This document shows, one piece after another, positions 15,420 to 24,394 of a stretch of 64,000 nucleotides of DNA. Position numbers and translations under genes: made by a program. This stretch comes from Caminibacter pacificus (GTDB taxonomy: Bacteria > Campylobacterota > Campylobacteria > Campylobacterales > Nautiliaceae). Under the pieces are notes generated by a model. That model had not been told where the DNA came from. It was given only the letters and a program-made list of their open reading frames with translations, and did no database searches. Location: contig NZ_RJVK01000004.1 in the NCBI RefSeq assembly GCF_003752135.1, positions 62,001-126,000 of the forward strand, in the 5' to 3' direction. Every line of letters begins with the position of its first letter. Positions within the stretch are counted from its first letter, which is position 1.

Positions 15420-16794
15420 TATCCTGAACTTTAATATCAATTATTTGTCCTGTGAAGTTAAAAAGTAAAGTATTAATAGTAGTGTATGCTACATCAATTG
15501 GGTTAAGTAGGGTATTAGGATCTTCTTGTCCAAAATTTTTAACTCTCATTGGAGTTAATGTTCTTTCAGGATTTATACAATTAACTTTAATATTTTTGTT
15601 TTGCCATTCTTCAGCTAAAGCTTGAGTTAAGTTAACTATCGCAGATTTAGTAGAACTATACAAAGAATAAAAAGCTCTTCCTCTTGTATATGAGCTGGAT
15701 GTAAAGTTTATTAAGTGTCCTTGAGTTTTTTCTAAAAATTTATATGATTCTTTTGCTATATAAACTGCTCCTAAGTAGTTTATTGAAGTTATTTTTTGGA
15801 TTTCTTCATATGATGTTTGAGTTAAAGGTTTTTTGATTAAAATCGACGCTGTATTAATTATATAATCAATTCTTTTAGTCTTTTCATATGTTGAACTTAA
15901 AGCATATATAACATCTTCTAATTTCGATACATCTGTATTAGTTTCTGTTCTAGAGAAAGAATAAATTTTTGTTCCATATTTTTTAGCAATTTCTTTTATT
16001 TCTTTTCCAATTCCATATGAACCTCCAAAAATTACCATTACTTTATTTTGCAAGTTTTTAATATATTCTTCATCAGAAAACTTATGTTTTATTTTTATCG
16101 TTTTAAGTTGAAATAATTTATCTGCTATATAAATATCTTGCGGATGGGTGATTTTTATATTTTTAACATGACCTTTTACAACATAAATAGGTTCTTCTGG
16201 CAAATATTTTTTTACTATACCACAATCATCAGTAGGTTTAAAATTGTTGTCTTGCTGTGCTAATTCATAAGCTTTTTTGATTGTTTTAAGTTTAAAAGCT
16301 TGGGGTGTTTGGCCTTGCATCATAGCTGAGCGAGGAGGAATTTTTTTTATATAATTGTTTTCAACTTCTATTATAGTGTCTGTAGCTGGAATTGCTACGT
16401 CTATAGCATTGTAAATATTAAGATTTTCAATACATTCATCAATTATATTTTGGTCTAAAAATGGTCTTACTGCATCATGAAATAGCAAATTTATATCTCT
16501 CTCGTTTTCATAAGCTTTAATAGCTGCTAATGAGGAATCTTTTCTTTCTTTACCGCCATTTAAAATTTTTGAAACTTTTTTAAAATTATTGTTTAAAACG
16601 ATTTCTTCTATTTTATGTTTCCATTCTGGATGAATTACAATACATATTTCGTCAATATTATCATTTTTTTCAAATACATCTATGGTATGCTCTATTATAG
16701 TTTTTCCTGCAAGCTTTGTAAATTGTTTAGGTATATTACCACCAAATCTACTTCCAACACCACCGGCTAAAATAACTGCAATATTCTTAGGCAT
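15412..16794 (-). CDS. bifunctional D-ribulose-5-P reductase / ribitol-5-P cytidylyltransferase (Bcs1/Acs1-like)
   Basis: A 460-residue fusion that would make CDP-ribitol. Residues 1-225 form an IspD/TarI-type cytidylyltransferase: LAGGVGSRFGGNIPKQF (9-25), FHDAVRPFL (105-113) and the MMQGQTPQAF block (158-167). Residues 250-460 form a short-chain reductase with GGSYGIG (257-263) and the catalytic Tyr379-Lys383 pair (YSSTK), which would reduce ribulose 5-phosphate to ribitol 5-phosphate. The same order of domains is known in Bcs1 of Haemophilus influenzae type b and Acs1 of type a. In Gram-positive bacteria the two activities are separate proteins (TarI, TarJ). AGGAG precedes ATG 16794. First gene of the minus half of the block, 24 bases after murG. 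Confidence 0.9.
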   Translation of the reverse strand: MPKNIAVILAGGVGSRFGGNIPKQFTKLAGKTIIEHTIDVFEKNDNIDEICIVIHPEWKHKIEEIVLNNNFKKVSKILNGGKERKDSSLAAIKAYENERDINLLFHDAVRPFLDQNIIDECIENLNIYNAIDVAIPATDTIIEVENNYIKKIPPRSAMMQGQTPQAFKLKTIKKAYELAQQDNNFKPTDDCGIVKKYLPEEPIYVVKGHVKNIKITHPQDIYIADKLFQLKTIKIKHKFSDEEYIKNLQNKVMVIFGGSYGIGKEIKEIAKKYGTKIYSFSRTETNTDVSKLEDVIYALSSTYEKTKRIDYIINTASILIKKPLTQTSYEEIQKITSINYLGAVYIAKESYKFLEKTQGHLINFTSSSYTRGRAFYSLYSSTKSAIVNLTQALAEEWQNKNIKVNCINPERTLTPMRVKNFGQEDPNTLLNPIDVAYTTINTLLFNFTGQIIDIKVQDNV

Positions 16795-16818
16795 ATATCT
16801 CCTCTTTTTTTTTTAAAA

Positions 16819-17820
16819 TTATATCAAAATCCTATCCGCGATATATTTCGCTCCCTCTTTTTTATTGACGTTTTTTAGATTTTTTGACATCTCTTCAAGG
16901 TTTAAGTTCAAAATTTTATCTAAAATCTCAATTTTTAGTTCGTTTTGTCTGATTACCAAAGCGGCGTTTTTATCCGCAAGAAATTTTGCGTTGTGGTATT
17001 GGTGGTCTCCTGCGGCGTATGGATAAGGTACGAAAAGAGTGGGGATTTGGTTTGCCGCAAGCTCGAAAAGAGTCGAAGCGCCCGCACGGCTTATTGCAAA
17101 ATCGGCTTTTTCTATTTTTTCGATGAGGTTTTTATCAAAATCAAAAACATCTGCTTCAATTGAGTTTTTTTCATAGAAATTTTTTACTCTCTCAAAGTCT
17201 CTTTTTCCGCTTTGGTGGATGATTTTTATATTTTTTTGCTTTAATAGGGGAGCTATTCGTATGGCAAAATCGTTGATTGCTACGGCTCCTTGGCTTCCTC
17301 CTAAAAAAATTATGGTTTTTAGCTCTTTTCTGATTCTTGCTCTTTCAAAAAACTTATCTTCAACAGGGTACGGGTCATTGTAGAGGAAAGTATTGAAAAA
17401 CTTTTTTGAAAAAGGTTTTAAGATTTTATTAAGCGAGCCTATGTGGGCGTTTTGTTCGTGGATAAAAAGCGGTGTGTTTGAAAAAATAGCTCCAAAACTC
17501 GCAGGTGCCGCGCTATATCCGCCTACGCTAAATACCGCTTTTACGTTGTGTTTTTTTATTATTTTTTTAGCTTCGAAAGATAGTTTTATTATGTTTGATA
17601 GGGAGTTTATTTTTCCGAGTCCTTTTTTATTAACTACACCGCTTGAATCTAAAAAATATTTTTCACTAAAGCCCTCGTCTTGAGCGAACCACTCTTTGTC
17701 CGCACCTTTTGTCGAGCCGACATAAATCGGTTTTATCCCTTTTTTGTTGAGTTCTTCTTTTATTACTTTTGCGATTTTCAGATGTCCTCCCGTGCCGCCT
17801 CCGGTGATTAAAATATTCAC
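16819..17820 (-). CDS. murG: MurG, lipid II synthase (UDP-GlcNAc transferase)
   Basis: Transfers GlcNAc from UDP-GlcNAc to lipid I on the inner face of the cytoplasmic membrane, completing the peptidoglycan precursor lipid II. The 333-residue protein has GGGTGGH (residues 7-13), the substrate loop SVGGYSAAPA near residue 97, HEQNA near 121, FLGGSQGA near 171, SRAGASTLFELAA near 241 and a PYPYAAGDHQYHNA block near 262. All are canonical. Start codon GTG at 17820, one base after the ftsW stop codon. It is last in a ftsW-murG unit, and its bases are richer in GC than those of the block that follows, so the boundary of the AT-rich block lies near 16.8 kb. Confidence 0.95.
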   Translation of the reverse strand: MNILITGGGTGGHLKIAKVIKEELNKKGIKPIYVGSTKGADKEWFAQDEGFSEKYFLDSSGVVNKKGLGKINSLSNIIKLSFEAKKIIKKHNVKAVFSVGGYSAAPASFGAIFSNTPLFIHEQNAHIGSLNKILKPFSKKFFNTFLYNDPYPVEDKFFERARIRKELKTIIFLGGSQGAVAINDFAIRIAPLLKQKNIKIIHQSGKRDFERVKNFYEKNSIEADVFDFDKNLIEKIEKADFAISRAGASTLFELAANQIPTLFVPYPYAAGDHQYHNAKFLADKNAALVIRQNELKIEILDKILNLNLEEMSKNLKNVNKKEGAKYIADRILI

Positions 17821-17821
17821 T

Positions 17822-18970
17822 CTACTCCTTTATATATTTCGCTCTTTTGCTTATCATCAAAACCATACCTATTGCGGTACAAAGCGCCATAAGAGAACTA
17901 CCTCCGTAGCTTAAAAACGGCACGGTCAAACCTTTGATAGGAATCAAAGAGGTAACCCCAAGGCCGTTTATAATAAATTGAATAGCTATCAAACTGCCGA
18001 CTCCAAGAGCAAAAAGTTGATACTCTTTTTTTTCGCTTCTAAAAGCGATTTTGAAAATTCTATAAATCAGATACCCGATTAAAAACGTAATAAGTCCTAT
18101 ACCGATAATTCCCGTTTCTTCGGCAATTCCGGCAAGTACGAAATCCGTATGCACGTCGCTTAAAAATCCTAACTTGAATATTCCGTTACCAAGGCCAGTG
18201 CCGAATATACCGCCGTGATGAATCGCGTTCATCGATTGAATCACCTGTCCGTAGTTTGCGCTTGAGCCGTCAACTATAGGCTGAGGCAAAAAGTTCGAAC
18301 TTGCCGTATATAGCCAGTCTTTTATACGTTTGAATCTATACGGCGCAAAAAGAATTGCCGGGACAATTATAGAAACTGCGGCAAGCACCATAACCCCGAA
18401 TGTTTTAAGCTTACCTCCCGCAGCCAAAAGCATTAAAATAAAAAGACTTATCATTACGAAAACTTGCCCTAAATCCGAAAGCATAAAAACTATCAAAATC
18501 CAAAAAAGGCCTAAGAAAATCAAATGAGGCAAAAACTGCTTGATATCTTCTTTTAGGTTTCTTGTTTTTTGGATTTTTCTGGTGAAAGACCATGATAAAA
18601 AGAAAATAACCCCGATTTTAAAAAATTCAACCGGAGAAAATTTAAAAGGTCCTATTTTTATCCATCTTTTCGCTCCGTTAATGATAGGAGCTATACTTTC
18701 TGGTAAAAAAGGAAGTACTAAAACCAAAATTCCCGATATGACGAATATTATCCATCCTATTTTGTTAAACCACTTATCAGGGTTTAGGTTTGCAAGGAGA
18801 ATCATTATTAAAAATCCGACACTTCCGAATAAAATGTATCTTCCTAAAAAATGGTATTCGCTTAGATGTCTTCTCATTTCCAAAAACACCGGCAGCGTAA
18901 AGGAAAACACCGCACCTGCAAGCATTAAAACGGCTACGATTATAAAAATTTTATGGTCTACTTTTTGCAA
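17822..18970 (-). CDS. ftsW: FtsW-type lipid II polymerase/SEDS protein
   Basis: SEDS-family membrane protein that polymerises lipid II at the division septum together with a class B penicillin-binding protein. About ten transmembrane segments are visible; conserved blocks include NGAKRWIKIGPFKFSPVE, GNGIFKLGFLSDVHTDFVLA and VTSLIPIKGLTVPFLSYGGSS. I put the start at TTG 18970 (382 residues), with AAAGG 8 bases upstream, because the frame can be extended to an ATG at 19066 only by overlapping the divergent flgB start and its promoter. RodA is an alternative name, but the neighbouring murG favours FtsW. The partner penicillin-binding protein, ftsI, lies just across the divergent junction at 20298. 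Confidence 0.88.
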   Translation of the reverse strand: MQKVDHKIFIIVAVLMLAGAVFSFTLPVFLEMRRHLSEYHFLGRYILFGSVGFLIMILLANLNPDKWFNKIGWIIFVISGILVLVLPFLPESIAPIINGAKRWIKIGPFKFSPVEFFKIGVIFFLSWSFTRKIQKTRNLKEDIKQFLPHLIFLGLFWILIVFMLSDLGQVFVMISLFILMLLAAGGKLKTFGVMVLAAVSIIVPAILFAPYRFKRIKDWLYTASSNFLPQPIVDGSSANYGQVIQSMNAIHHGGIFGTGLGNGIFKLGFLSDVHTDFVLAGIAEETGIIGIGLITFLIGYLIYRIFKIAFRSEKKEYQLFALGVGSLIAIQFIINGLGVTSLIPIKGLTVPFLSYGGSSLMALCTAIGMVLMISKRAKYIKE

Positions 18971-19020
18971 ATTAATAACCTTTGGATATAATATTGATAA
19001 AATTTTAGCATAATAGTTTT

Positions 19021-19036
19021 GGGAATGTTTTTTGCT
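19021..19036 (+). promoter_or_regulatory. candidate sigma-54 (RpoN) promoter of flgB
   Basis: GGAATGTTTTTTGCT shows the GG-N10-GC spacing of sigma-54 promoters: GG at 19022-19023 and GC at 19034-19035, with TTGCT at the -12 side. The predicted transcript start near 19047 leaves a leader of about 13 bases that holds the AAAAAGG ribosome site of flgB. Flagellar rod genes of Campylobacter and Helicobacter are known to be RpoN-dependent, which supports the call. Confidence 0.55.
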
Positions 19037-19059
19037 TGCTATCGTAAAAAGGCTTGAAA

Positions 19060-19488
19060 ATGGCATTTGAAATCAGCAAAAGTTTTGATATTTTAGAAAA
19101 ATCTCTTTACTATCGAAAAATCAGACAAGATATGATAGCAAGCAATATAGCAAACGCTGATACGCCTTATTATCGTCCAAAAGACATCAGATTTGAAGAG
19201 GCGCTCGAAAAAGAAGTTAATCAAAAATTCGGAATTAAAGATAAAACGTTACAATTAGCCGTAACGAATCCTCGCCATTTGGAACCAAAAAGTTTAAGCG
19301 ACTCCGCAAAACCGATAGTTTTCTTTAGAGACGGGCATTTAGCAAGAAACGACGGAAATAGTGTTGATATCGACGTAGAAATGAGCGAAATGGCTAAAAA
19401 CAATATGGCCTATAACGCTTCGATTGCCGCTCTTAGAAAAGATATAGAGCTTTTCAAAGCGGTTATCGATTCTACAAGAAACCTATAA
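19060..19488 (+). CDS. flgB: FlgB, flagellar basal-body proximal rod protein
   Basis: Component of the proximal rod of the flagellum, exported by the flagellar type III system into the periplasm. The 142-residue protein has the conserved N-terminal rod motif DMIASNIANADTPYYRPKD (about residues 25-43) and the matching C-terminal helix. ATG 19060 is chosen over an upstream TTG at 19054 because AAAAAGG ends 7 bases before the ATG. It is the first gene of a flgB-flgC-fliE-ftsI run and lies behind a candidate sigma-54 promoter. The gene diverges from ftsW. Confidence 0.93.
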   Translation: MAFEISKSFDILEKSLYYRKIRQDMIASNIANADTPYYRPKDIRFEEALEKEVNQKFGIKDKTLQLAVTNPRHLEPKSLSDSAKPIVFFRDGHLARNDGNSVDIDVEMSEMAKNNMAYNASIAALRKDIELFKAVIDSTRNL

Positions 19489-19497
19489 GGTTAAAAA

Positions 19498-19995
19498 ATG
19501 GGATTTTTAAATAGTTTCGATATTTCTGGATACGGACTTTCGGCTCAAAGGTTCAGAATCAACATTATTTCCGAAAATATTGCAAATGCCAATACGACAA
19601 GAACGCCGGAGGGTGGACCGTATAGAAGAAAAGAGGTTATTTTTAAAGCCGTGCCTTTTGAGCAACAATTGAATAACGAAATAGAACAAAACGCAAGATT
19701 TCACAAATACGAAAATCCTCTTGATGAAGAGGGTGAAGATTACGCAGTGGCAAAACCGCCTATTGAGACGGTAGTGGTGGATAAAGTCGTTAGAGATGAT
19801 AGCAAACCGATTTTGAAATACGATCCGAGCAATCCTGATGCGGATGCAAACGGATATGTAGCGTATCCGAATATTAATCCGGTGGTGGAAATGGCCGATT
19901 TAATAGAAGCGACACGTGCATATCAAGCAAACGTAGCGGCATTTCAGAGTGCAAAATCGATGGCGCAAAACGCAATAGACATACTTCAGGCATAA
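19498..19995 (+). CDS. flgC: FlgC, flagellar basal-body proximal rod protein
   Basis: Second proximal rod protein, 165 residues. It has the N-terminal rod signature SAQRFRINIISENIANANTT (about residues 14-33), the FlgC-type GGPYRRKEVIFK block after it, and the C-terminal PVVEMADLIEATRAYQANVA helix that assembles into the rod. It follows flgB by 9 bases and precedes fliE by 9 bases, in the usual order. Expression should follow the same sigma-54-type promoter as flgB. Rod proteins have no cleaved signal peptide, and none is seen. Confidence 0.95.
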   Translation: MGFLNSFDISGYGLSAQRFRINIISENIANANTTRTPEGGPYRRKEVIFKAVPFEQQLNNEIEQNARFHKYENPLDEEGEDYAVAKPPIETVVVDKVVRDDSKPILKYDPSNPDADANGYVAYPNINPVVEMADLIEATRAYQANVAAFQSAKSMAQNAIDILQA

Positions 19996-20004
19996 GGATA
20001 GAAA

Positions 20005-20298
20005 ATGGCTTTTATTAATAAAGTTGATAATTTAAATAACTTACAAAATATTTCTAAGACGAATAAAAAAGGCGACTCTTTAGATTTTGAAAAAATGCTA
20101 AAAAACGAGATAGATTCTACTAATAAATTACTTGAAGAGTCGGAAAAAGCACAAGCCGATATCGCAACAGGTCAAGTCGAAGATTTGGCAAGAGCGAGTA
20201 TTACTATCCAAAAAGCCGAAATGAAAATGAAAATGATGCTTGAAGTAAGGAATAAAGCGATTAACGCCTATAAAGAGCTTATGAAAACTCAAATTTAA
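20005..20298 (+). CDS. fliE: FliE, flagellar MS-ring/rod junction protein
   Basis: A 97-residue protein that joins the MS ring to the rod. The C-terminal half carries the family pattern: a DIATGQVEDLARASITIQKA helix followed by EMKMKMMLEVRNKAINAYKELMKTQ, very close to FliE proteins. The N-terminal half is variable and polar, as usual. It ends with TAATG, where its stop codon overlaps the start of the penicillin-binding protein gene, so the flagellar rod genes and ftsI are translationally linked. The same gene order is, as I recall, found in Campylobacter jejuni. Confidence 0.93.
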   Translation: MAFINKVDNLNNLQNISKTNKKGDSLDFEKMLKNEIDSTNKLLEESEKAQADIATGQVEDLARASITIQKAEMKMKMMLEVRNKAINAYKELMKTQI

Positions 20299-22007
20299 TG
20301 AATAACAGAATTCCTGCAATATTTCTATTTTTTATCTTTTTTATCTCCGTTGTTTTCGCCGCTTTTGTGTTTTTGGCGATAGCAAAACCAAAGGGATATT
20401 TCACTCCTAAAATCAAAATCACCCAAAGTGCGGTTAGGGGAGATATCAAAACAAAAGATTATACCGTTGCAAAAAGTGAAAAATTATACGGAGTTTATGT
20501 TTATCCGAAATATTTGGACTCTGATAAAAAACAGCTTTTTTATACTCTTTTTTCAATTTACACGGATATTCCGGTAAGAGAGCTTAAAAGAGCTGTTATT
20601 ATCGGAAAACAAAACGGCCTTAGCCGTATTAGAATAGCTACGGTGGATTTAAAAACCAAACAAAACCTGATATATCTTAGAAAAGTACTTGATAAAAAAA
20701 GAGTGTTTTTAACGGATAAACGTACAGGAATAAGACTTGGATACGAAATAGAGAGTCTTGATTTTAAAAGAGTTTATCCTTACAAAGATACTCTTCAACC
20801 GTTTTTGGGTAGATATAGAAAAGACGAAAGAAGAGGGGATAACGGGCTTGAGCTCTATTACAACGACGTCTTAAGCGCAAAACAAGACGGGTACAAAATC
20901 GGATATAGAGACGTATACGGAAATATCATTTATGACAAAAGCGCTAAAATAAAAAGACCTATCAACGGAAAAGATATCAAACTTAATATAAATTTGGCTT
21001 TACAAAGAAAAATAGAAAAACTTTTGAGTTTTCAAAAACAAAAGCTTCAAGCAAAAGAAGTCCTTGCGGCGGTAATGGATTCTAAAAGCGGGAAAATTTT
21101 AGCCATTGCAAGCTCAAACAGATACGACCCGGCTCACATTACTCCGAGAGATATTCCGAATATGAAAATAAGTGCGGTAAGAGAAGTTTTTGAGCCCGGG
21201 TCCGTTATGAAGCCGATTACTTTTGCCATTCTTTTGGAAAATAACAAAGTAAATCCGTATGAAGTTTTAAACGCTCATAACGGACGCTGGAAACCGGAGT
21301 GGAGAAAAACTCCGATTAGAGATGACGAGCCTTTTAAGTGGTTAAGTGCAGAGGATGCGATAGTCCATTCGAGTAATATCGTTTTATCCGAACTTTCTTT
21401 AAGGTTAACTCCCGATGAGTTTTTTAACGGACTTAAAAAATTCGGTTTTGCAAGCAGAACCGGTATCGATTTGCCTTATGAAGTAAAAGGAAGAATTAGG
21501 AGCAGAAGACTTTTAAACTATCCTATTTACAAATCAACTACGGCTTACGGATACGGAATTCTTGTGACGTTCGTGCAGCTTTTAAAAGCATACAACGCTT
21601 TTAATAACTACGGAATCGAAGTAACCCCTAGACTTGCAAATATGCCTAGTGAATCAAAAAGGGTTATGAGTGCTAAAAATGCCGAAATAATGCTTAAAAT
21701 CTTAAGAAAAGTGGTTTTAAAAGGTACGGGTAAAGCCGCTATCGTAGATGGAATATTTACGGCCGGAAAAACGGGTACCGCTCATGTTTCTATGGGTAAA
21801 AAAGGATATCAGCAAATTTATAACTCTTCTTTTATCGGATTTGCAAACGACAAAAACCACCGTTATACCATAGCCGTTACGTTTTTCGATATCAAAGCCA
21901 AATGGCCTAATTATTTCGCTTCTCAAAGTGCCGTGCCTACTTTTAGAAAAATAATTGATATAATGATAAACGAAAATTTACTGAAGGAGACGAATGCAAC
22001 AAAATAA
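20298..22007 (+). CDS. ftsI: FtsI/PBP3-type penicillin-binding transpeptidase
   Basis: Class B penicillin-binding protein that cross-links septal peptidoglycan in the periplasm. One N-terminal membrane anchor (residues 7-29), a pedestal domain to about residue 230, then the transpeptidase domain with SVMK (catalytic Ser302, Lys305), SSN (358-360) and KTG (491-493). The 569-residue length fits FtsI without a PASTA domain. It shares its start with the fliE stop (TAATG) and overlaps the mscS gene by 14 bases. Together with ftsW, located across the divergent promoter, it forms the septal synthase pair. PBP2/MrdA is less likely from neighbours and length. Confidence 0.9.
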   Translation: MNNRIPAIFLFFIFFISVVFAAFVFLAIAKPKGYFTPKIKITQSAVRGDIKTKDYTVAKSEKLYGVYVYPKYLDSDKKQLFYTLFSIYTDIPVRELKRAVIIGKQNGLSRIRIATVDLKTKQNLIYLRKVLDKKRVFLTDKRTGIRLGYEIESLDFKRVYPYKDTLQPFLGRYRKDERRGDNGLELYYNDVLSAKQDGYKIGYRDVYGNIIYDKSAKIKRPINGKDIKLNINLALQRKIEKLLSFQKQKLQAKEVLAAVMDSKSGKILAIASSNRYDPAHITPRDIPNMKISAVREVFEPGSVMKPITFAILLENNKVNPYEVLNAHNGRWKPEWRKTPIRDDEPFKWLSAEDAIVHSSNIVLSELSLRLTPDEFFNGLKKFGFASRTGIDLPYEVKGRIRSRRLLNYPIYKSTTAYGYGILVTFVQLLKAYNAFNNYGIEVTPRLANMPSESKRVMSAKNAEIMLKILRKVVLKGTGKAAIVDGIFTAGKTGTAHVSMGKKGYQQIYNSSFIGFANDKNHRYTIAVTFFDIKAKWPNYFASQSAVPTFRKIIDIMINENLLKETNATK

Positions 22008-23085
22008 TTTCGAGTCGTTACTTAATATATTGAATTATAAATTTTTGTCTCTGCCACTTTATAAAATCATTTTGGCTTTTGTAGTTTTATTTCTTTTTTT
22101 GGCTTTAAGAAGAGCTTTTACGTTATATATTTTGAAATTTTTTCGTTTTTTGGTTAGAAAAACAAAAACAGAACTTGACGATAAATTTTTAAAAGCCATT
22201 AAAAATCCTTTGAGGTTCGTTTTTGTTATTGCGGGACTTTATTTTTTCTTTTTGCTTTTGGAAGTCGATTATGGAATTGTAAATCATATATTAAAAGGCC
22301 TTTTGATTTTCGATATTTTTTGGGCGCTTTATAATATCGTAGGAGAATTCGAAGAGTATATTTATAAAGCTCTTGGGAAATTCGGAAGAGCTTCAAGGGA
22401 GTTCGTATCGTTTATTATTAAGCTTTTGAAAATTTTTATCGTATCTATCGGAATAATCGCTTTACTTCAGGATTGGGGTATAAATGTAACCGGTTTTTTG
22501 GCTTCATTGGGGCTTGGTGGTCTTGCTTTTGCGCTTGCGGCAAAAGATACGGCTGCTAATATTTTCGGAGGAATAGCGATTTTAACCGACAATATTTTTA
22601 AAATCGGAGAGTGGGTTAAAGTCGGAAACGTCGAGGGAATAGTGGAAGATATCGGTATGAGAACTACAAAAATCAGAGCTTTTGATAAAAGACTTATTAT
22701 TTTACCGAACGCGACAATCGCAAATAGTGCCGTGGAAAATTACAGCAGACGCGATAAAAGAAGAATAATGATGAGAATCGGGCTTGTGTATAATACGCCT
22801 ATAGAAACAATAAAAAAGATAACCGATGAAATAAGAGATATGCTATTAAATCATCCGGATATCGCAAAAGACGAGAGTTTATTAATCTATTTTGATCAAT
22901 TCGAAGATTCGAGTTTGAGTATTTTTTGTTACTTTTTTACGAATACGGCTGTTTGGAAGGATTATTTGAGAATAAGAGAGGATATCAATCTGAAAATAAT
23001 CGAAATCGTAGAAAGAAACGGAAGTGCTTTTGCATTTCCTAGCAATAGTATTTATTTTGAAACTCCATTAAAGATTGAAAAATGA
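21994..23085 (+). CDS. MscS-family mechanosensitive channel
   Basis: A 363-residue small-conductance mechanosensitive channel. Hydrophobic segments lie near residues 20-45, 65-105 and 140-185; the pore-lining third helix reads GFLASLGLGGLAFALAAKDT with the small-residue pattern of MscS TM3, followed by ANIFGGIAILTDNIFKIGEWV, the family's most conserved block. A soluble beta/alpha vestibule domain follows. Such channels release solutes from the cytoplasm upon osmotic down-shock. The gene starts 14 bases inside ftsI and ends overlapping the next gene by 4 bases, so it belongs to the same transcription unit as the rod genes and ftsI. Confidence 0.9.
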   Translation: MQQNNFESLLNILNYKFLSLPLYKIILAFVVLFLFLALRRAFTLYILKFFRFLVRKTKTELDDKFLKAIKNPLRFVFVIAGLYFFFLLLEVDYGIVNHILKGLLIFDIFWALYNIVGEFEEYIYKALGKFGRASREFVSFIIKLLKIFIVSIGIIALLQDWGINVTGFLASLGLGGLAFALAAKDTAANIFGGIAILTDNIFKIGEWVKVGNVEGIVEDIGMRTTKIRAFDKRLIILPNATIANSAVENYSRRDKRRIMMRIGLVYNTPIETIKKITDEIRDMLLNHPDIAKDESLLIYFDQFEDSSLSIFCYFFTNTAVWKDYLRIREDINLKIIEIVERNGSAFAFPSNSIYFETPLKIEK

Positions 23086-24383
23086 AAAAAAGACAAGTTA
23101 TTATAATTGGCGTTGTAGTTTTTTTATTATTGAGCGGCTTTTTGGTTTATAAATCACCTGTGGGTGCGGGGATTGTAAAAGAGTATATTTTTTCGAAAAT
23201 TTCTTTTTTAAAAAACTTTGAAATTAAAAGTTTTAATTATTCTTTTAACAATTTTTCCATAGATTTGGAAAAAGATAACAATAAAGTTAGTATTTTCGGA
23301 AATCTTTTTCCTTTTAATGCGGTGTATGAAGCCAAACTCCTTGATTTGGAAAAGGTAACCAAAGATTTTAGAGGAAGTGTTTTATCAAGCGGTAATATTA
23401 AATACGAAGATGCGGTAAATATTTCGGGAAACGCTATTTTAGCTGATGGTTACGGAGAGTTTTTATTAAAACTTACAAACTCTTTAGGAGGTAATTTTAA
23501 AGGTAGCGGTTTTAATATTCAAAAACTTTTTTATATGGTTAAATTAAATTTTCCTTATCTTTTAGGAAATGTCGATTTGGATATCGATTTTGTGAATAAT
23601 ATGGCGAAAACCAAATTTATTCATAAAGGAAAACTTCAATTTAAAAATCTCACTATTCCGATTGAGCTTAACGGTAATGTTTTTATAATGGATAGGGAAA
23701 ACTATAATCTCCAATCAAAATTCAAATCCGATTCCGGAAGCGGAGATATTTTCGTGACTTCAAAAAACGGAGTGCTTAGCGTAAAAGGTAATATTAAAAA
23801 AATGAAATTTATAAATTTAAAAGAGCTCACTTTATATCCTTTTCATTATCACGCGGATATAAGTTTTAATTATTCACAAAGCGATGATATTTTAAATTTT
23901 AAATCGGATACGTTTGAGGGATATTACAACAAAGAGATATATATTCAACTAAAAAATCAGCCTTCAAGCGATTTCTTTAAATATGTAAATATTACCCCTT
24001 TTATTGAAGGTGTGGTTACGGGAAGCATTTCTATCGGAGATAAAGGCAATTACGATATTTTATTTAATAATGCTAAATTTTTACCTAACAATTATACGAG
24101 ATATATTTTAAGAACGTCCGGAGCTAATTTGGCTCAAAATCAGACTATTTTCGTAAAAGGCACTTTTGATAAATATCATTTAGTATTTAATCTTCTTTCA
24201 AAAACGAAAGATTATTCCTTAAGTGTAGAGGACGGGCTATATTCATATAACGGAAGTTTTAATTTTACGTTGTCTATCGTAAGACATAACAGATATTACA
24301 AATACGAAATAAACAATGCCGGAATAAAACTTATAAAAACTAAAAGTTTAGATACAACATCGTCAGAAACTTTAGTCTTTTAA
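23082..24383 (+). CDS. membrane-anchored, beta-rich periplasmic protein (AsmA/TamB-like by appearance)
   Basis: A 433-residue protein with one N-terminal membrane segment (residues 5-23) and no lipobox. The rest consists of many short alternating strands with phrases such as NISGNAILADGYGEF, LQFKNLTIPIELNGNVF and GSISIGDKGNYDILF. This resembles the repetitive beta architecture of AsmA-like lipid-transfer or assembly proteins, but I see no diagnostic motif, so the family label is a guess. It overlaps mscS by 4 bases (ATGA) and is last in the flgB-to-mscS unit; the consensus hsp20 promoter begins right after it. Function unknown. Confidence 0.65.
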   Translation: MKKRQVIIIGVVVFLLLSGFLVYKSPVGAGIVKEYIFSKISFLKNFEIKSFNYSFNNFSIDLEKDNNKVSIFGNLFPFNAVYEAKLLDLEKVTKDFRGSVLSSGNIKYEDAVNISGNAILADGYGEFLLKLTNSLGGNFKGSGFNIQKLFYMVKLNFPYLLGNVDLDIDFVNNMAKTKFIHKGKLQFKNLTIPIELNGNVFIMDRENYNLQSKFKSDSGSGDIFVTSKNGVLSVKGNIKKMKFINLKELTLYPFHYHADISFNYSQSDDILNFKSDTFEGYYNKEIYIQLKNQPSSDFFKYVNITPFIEGVVTGSISIGDKGNYDILFNNAKFLPNNYTRYILRTSGANLAQNQTIFVKGTFDKYHLVFNLLSKTKDYSLSVEDGLYSYNGSFNFTLSIVRHNRYYKYEINNAGIKLIKTKSLDTTSSETLVF

Positions 24384-24394
24384 TATAAAGATAC

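Noticed and set aside
18971-19066. N-terminal extension of ftsW to ATG 19066
   Set aside because: It would cross the flgB start, its ribosome site and the sigma-54-like element. TTG 18970 has a well-placed AAAGG and gives a normal FtsW length.
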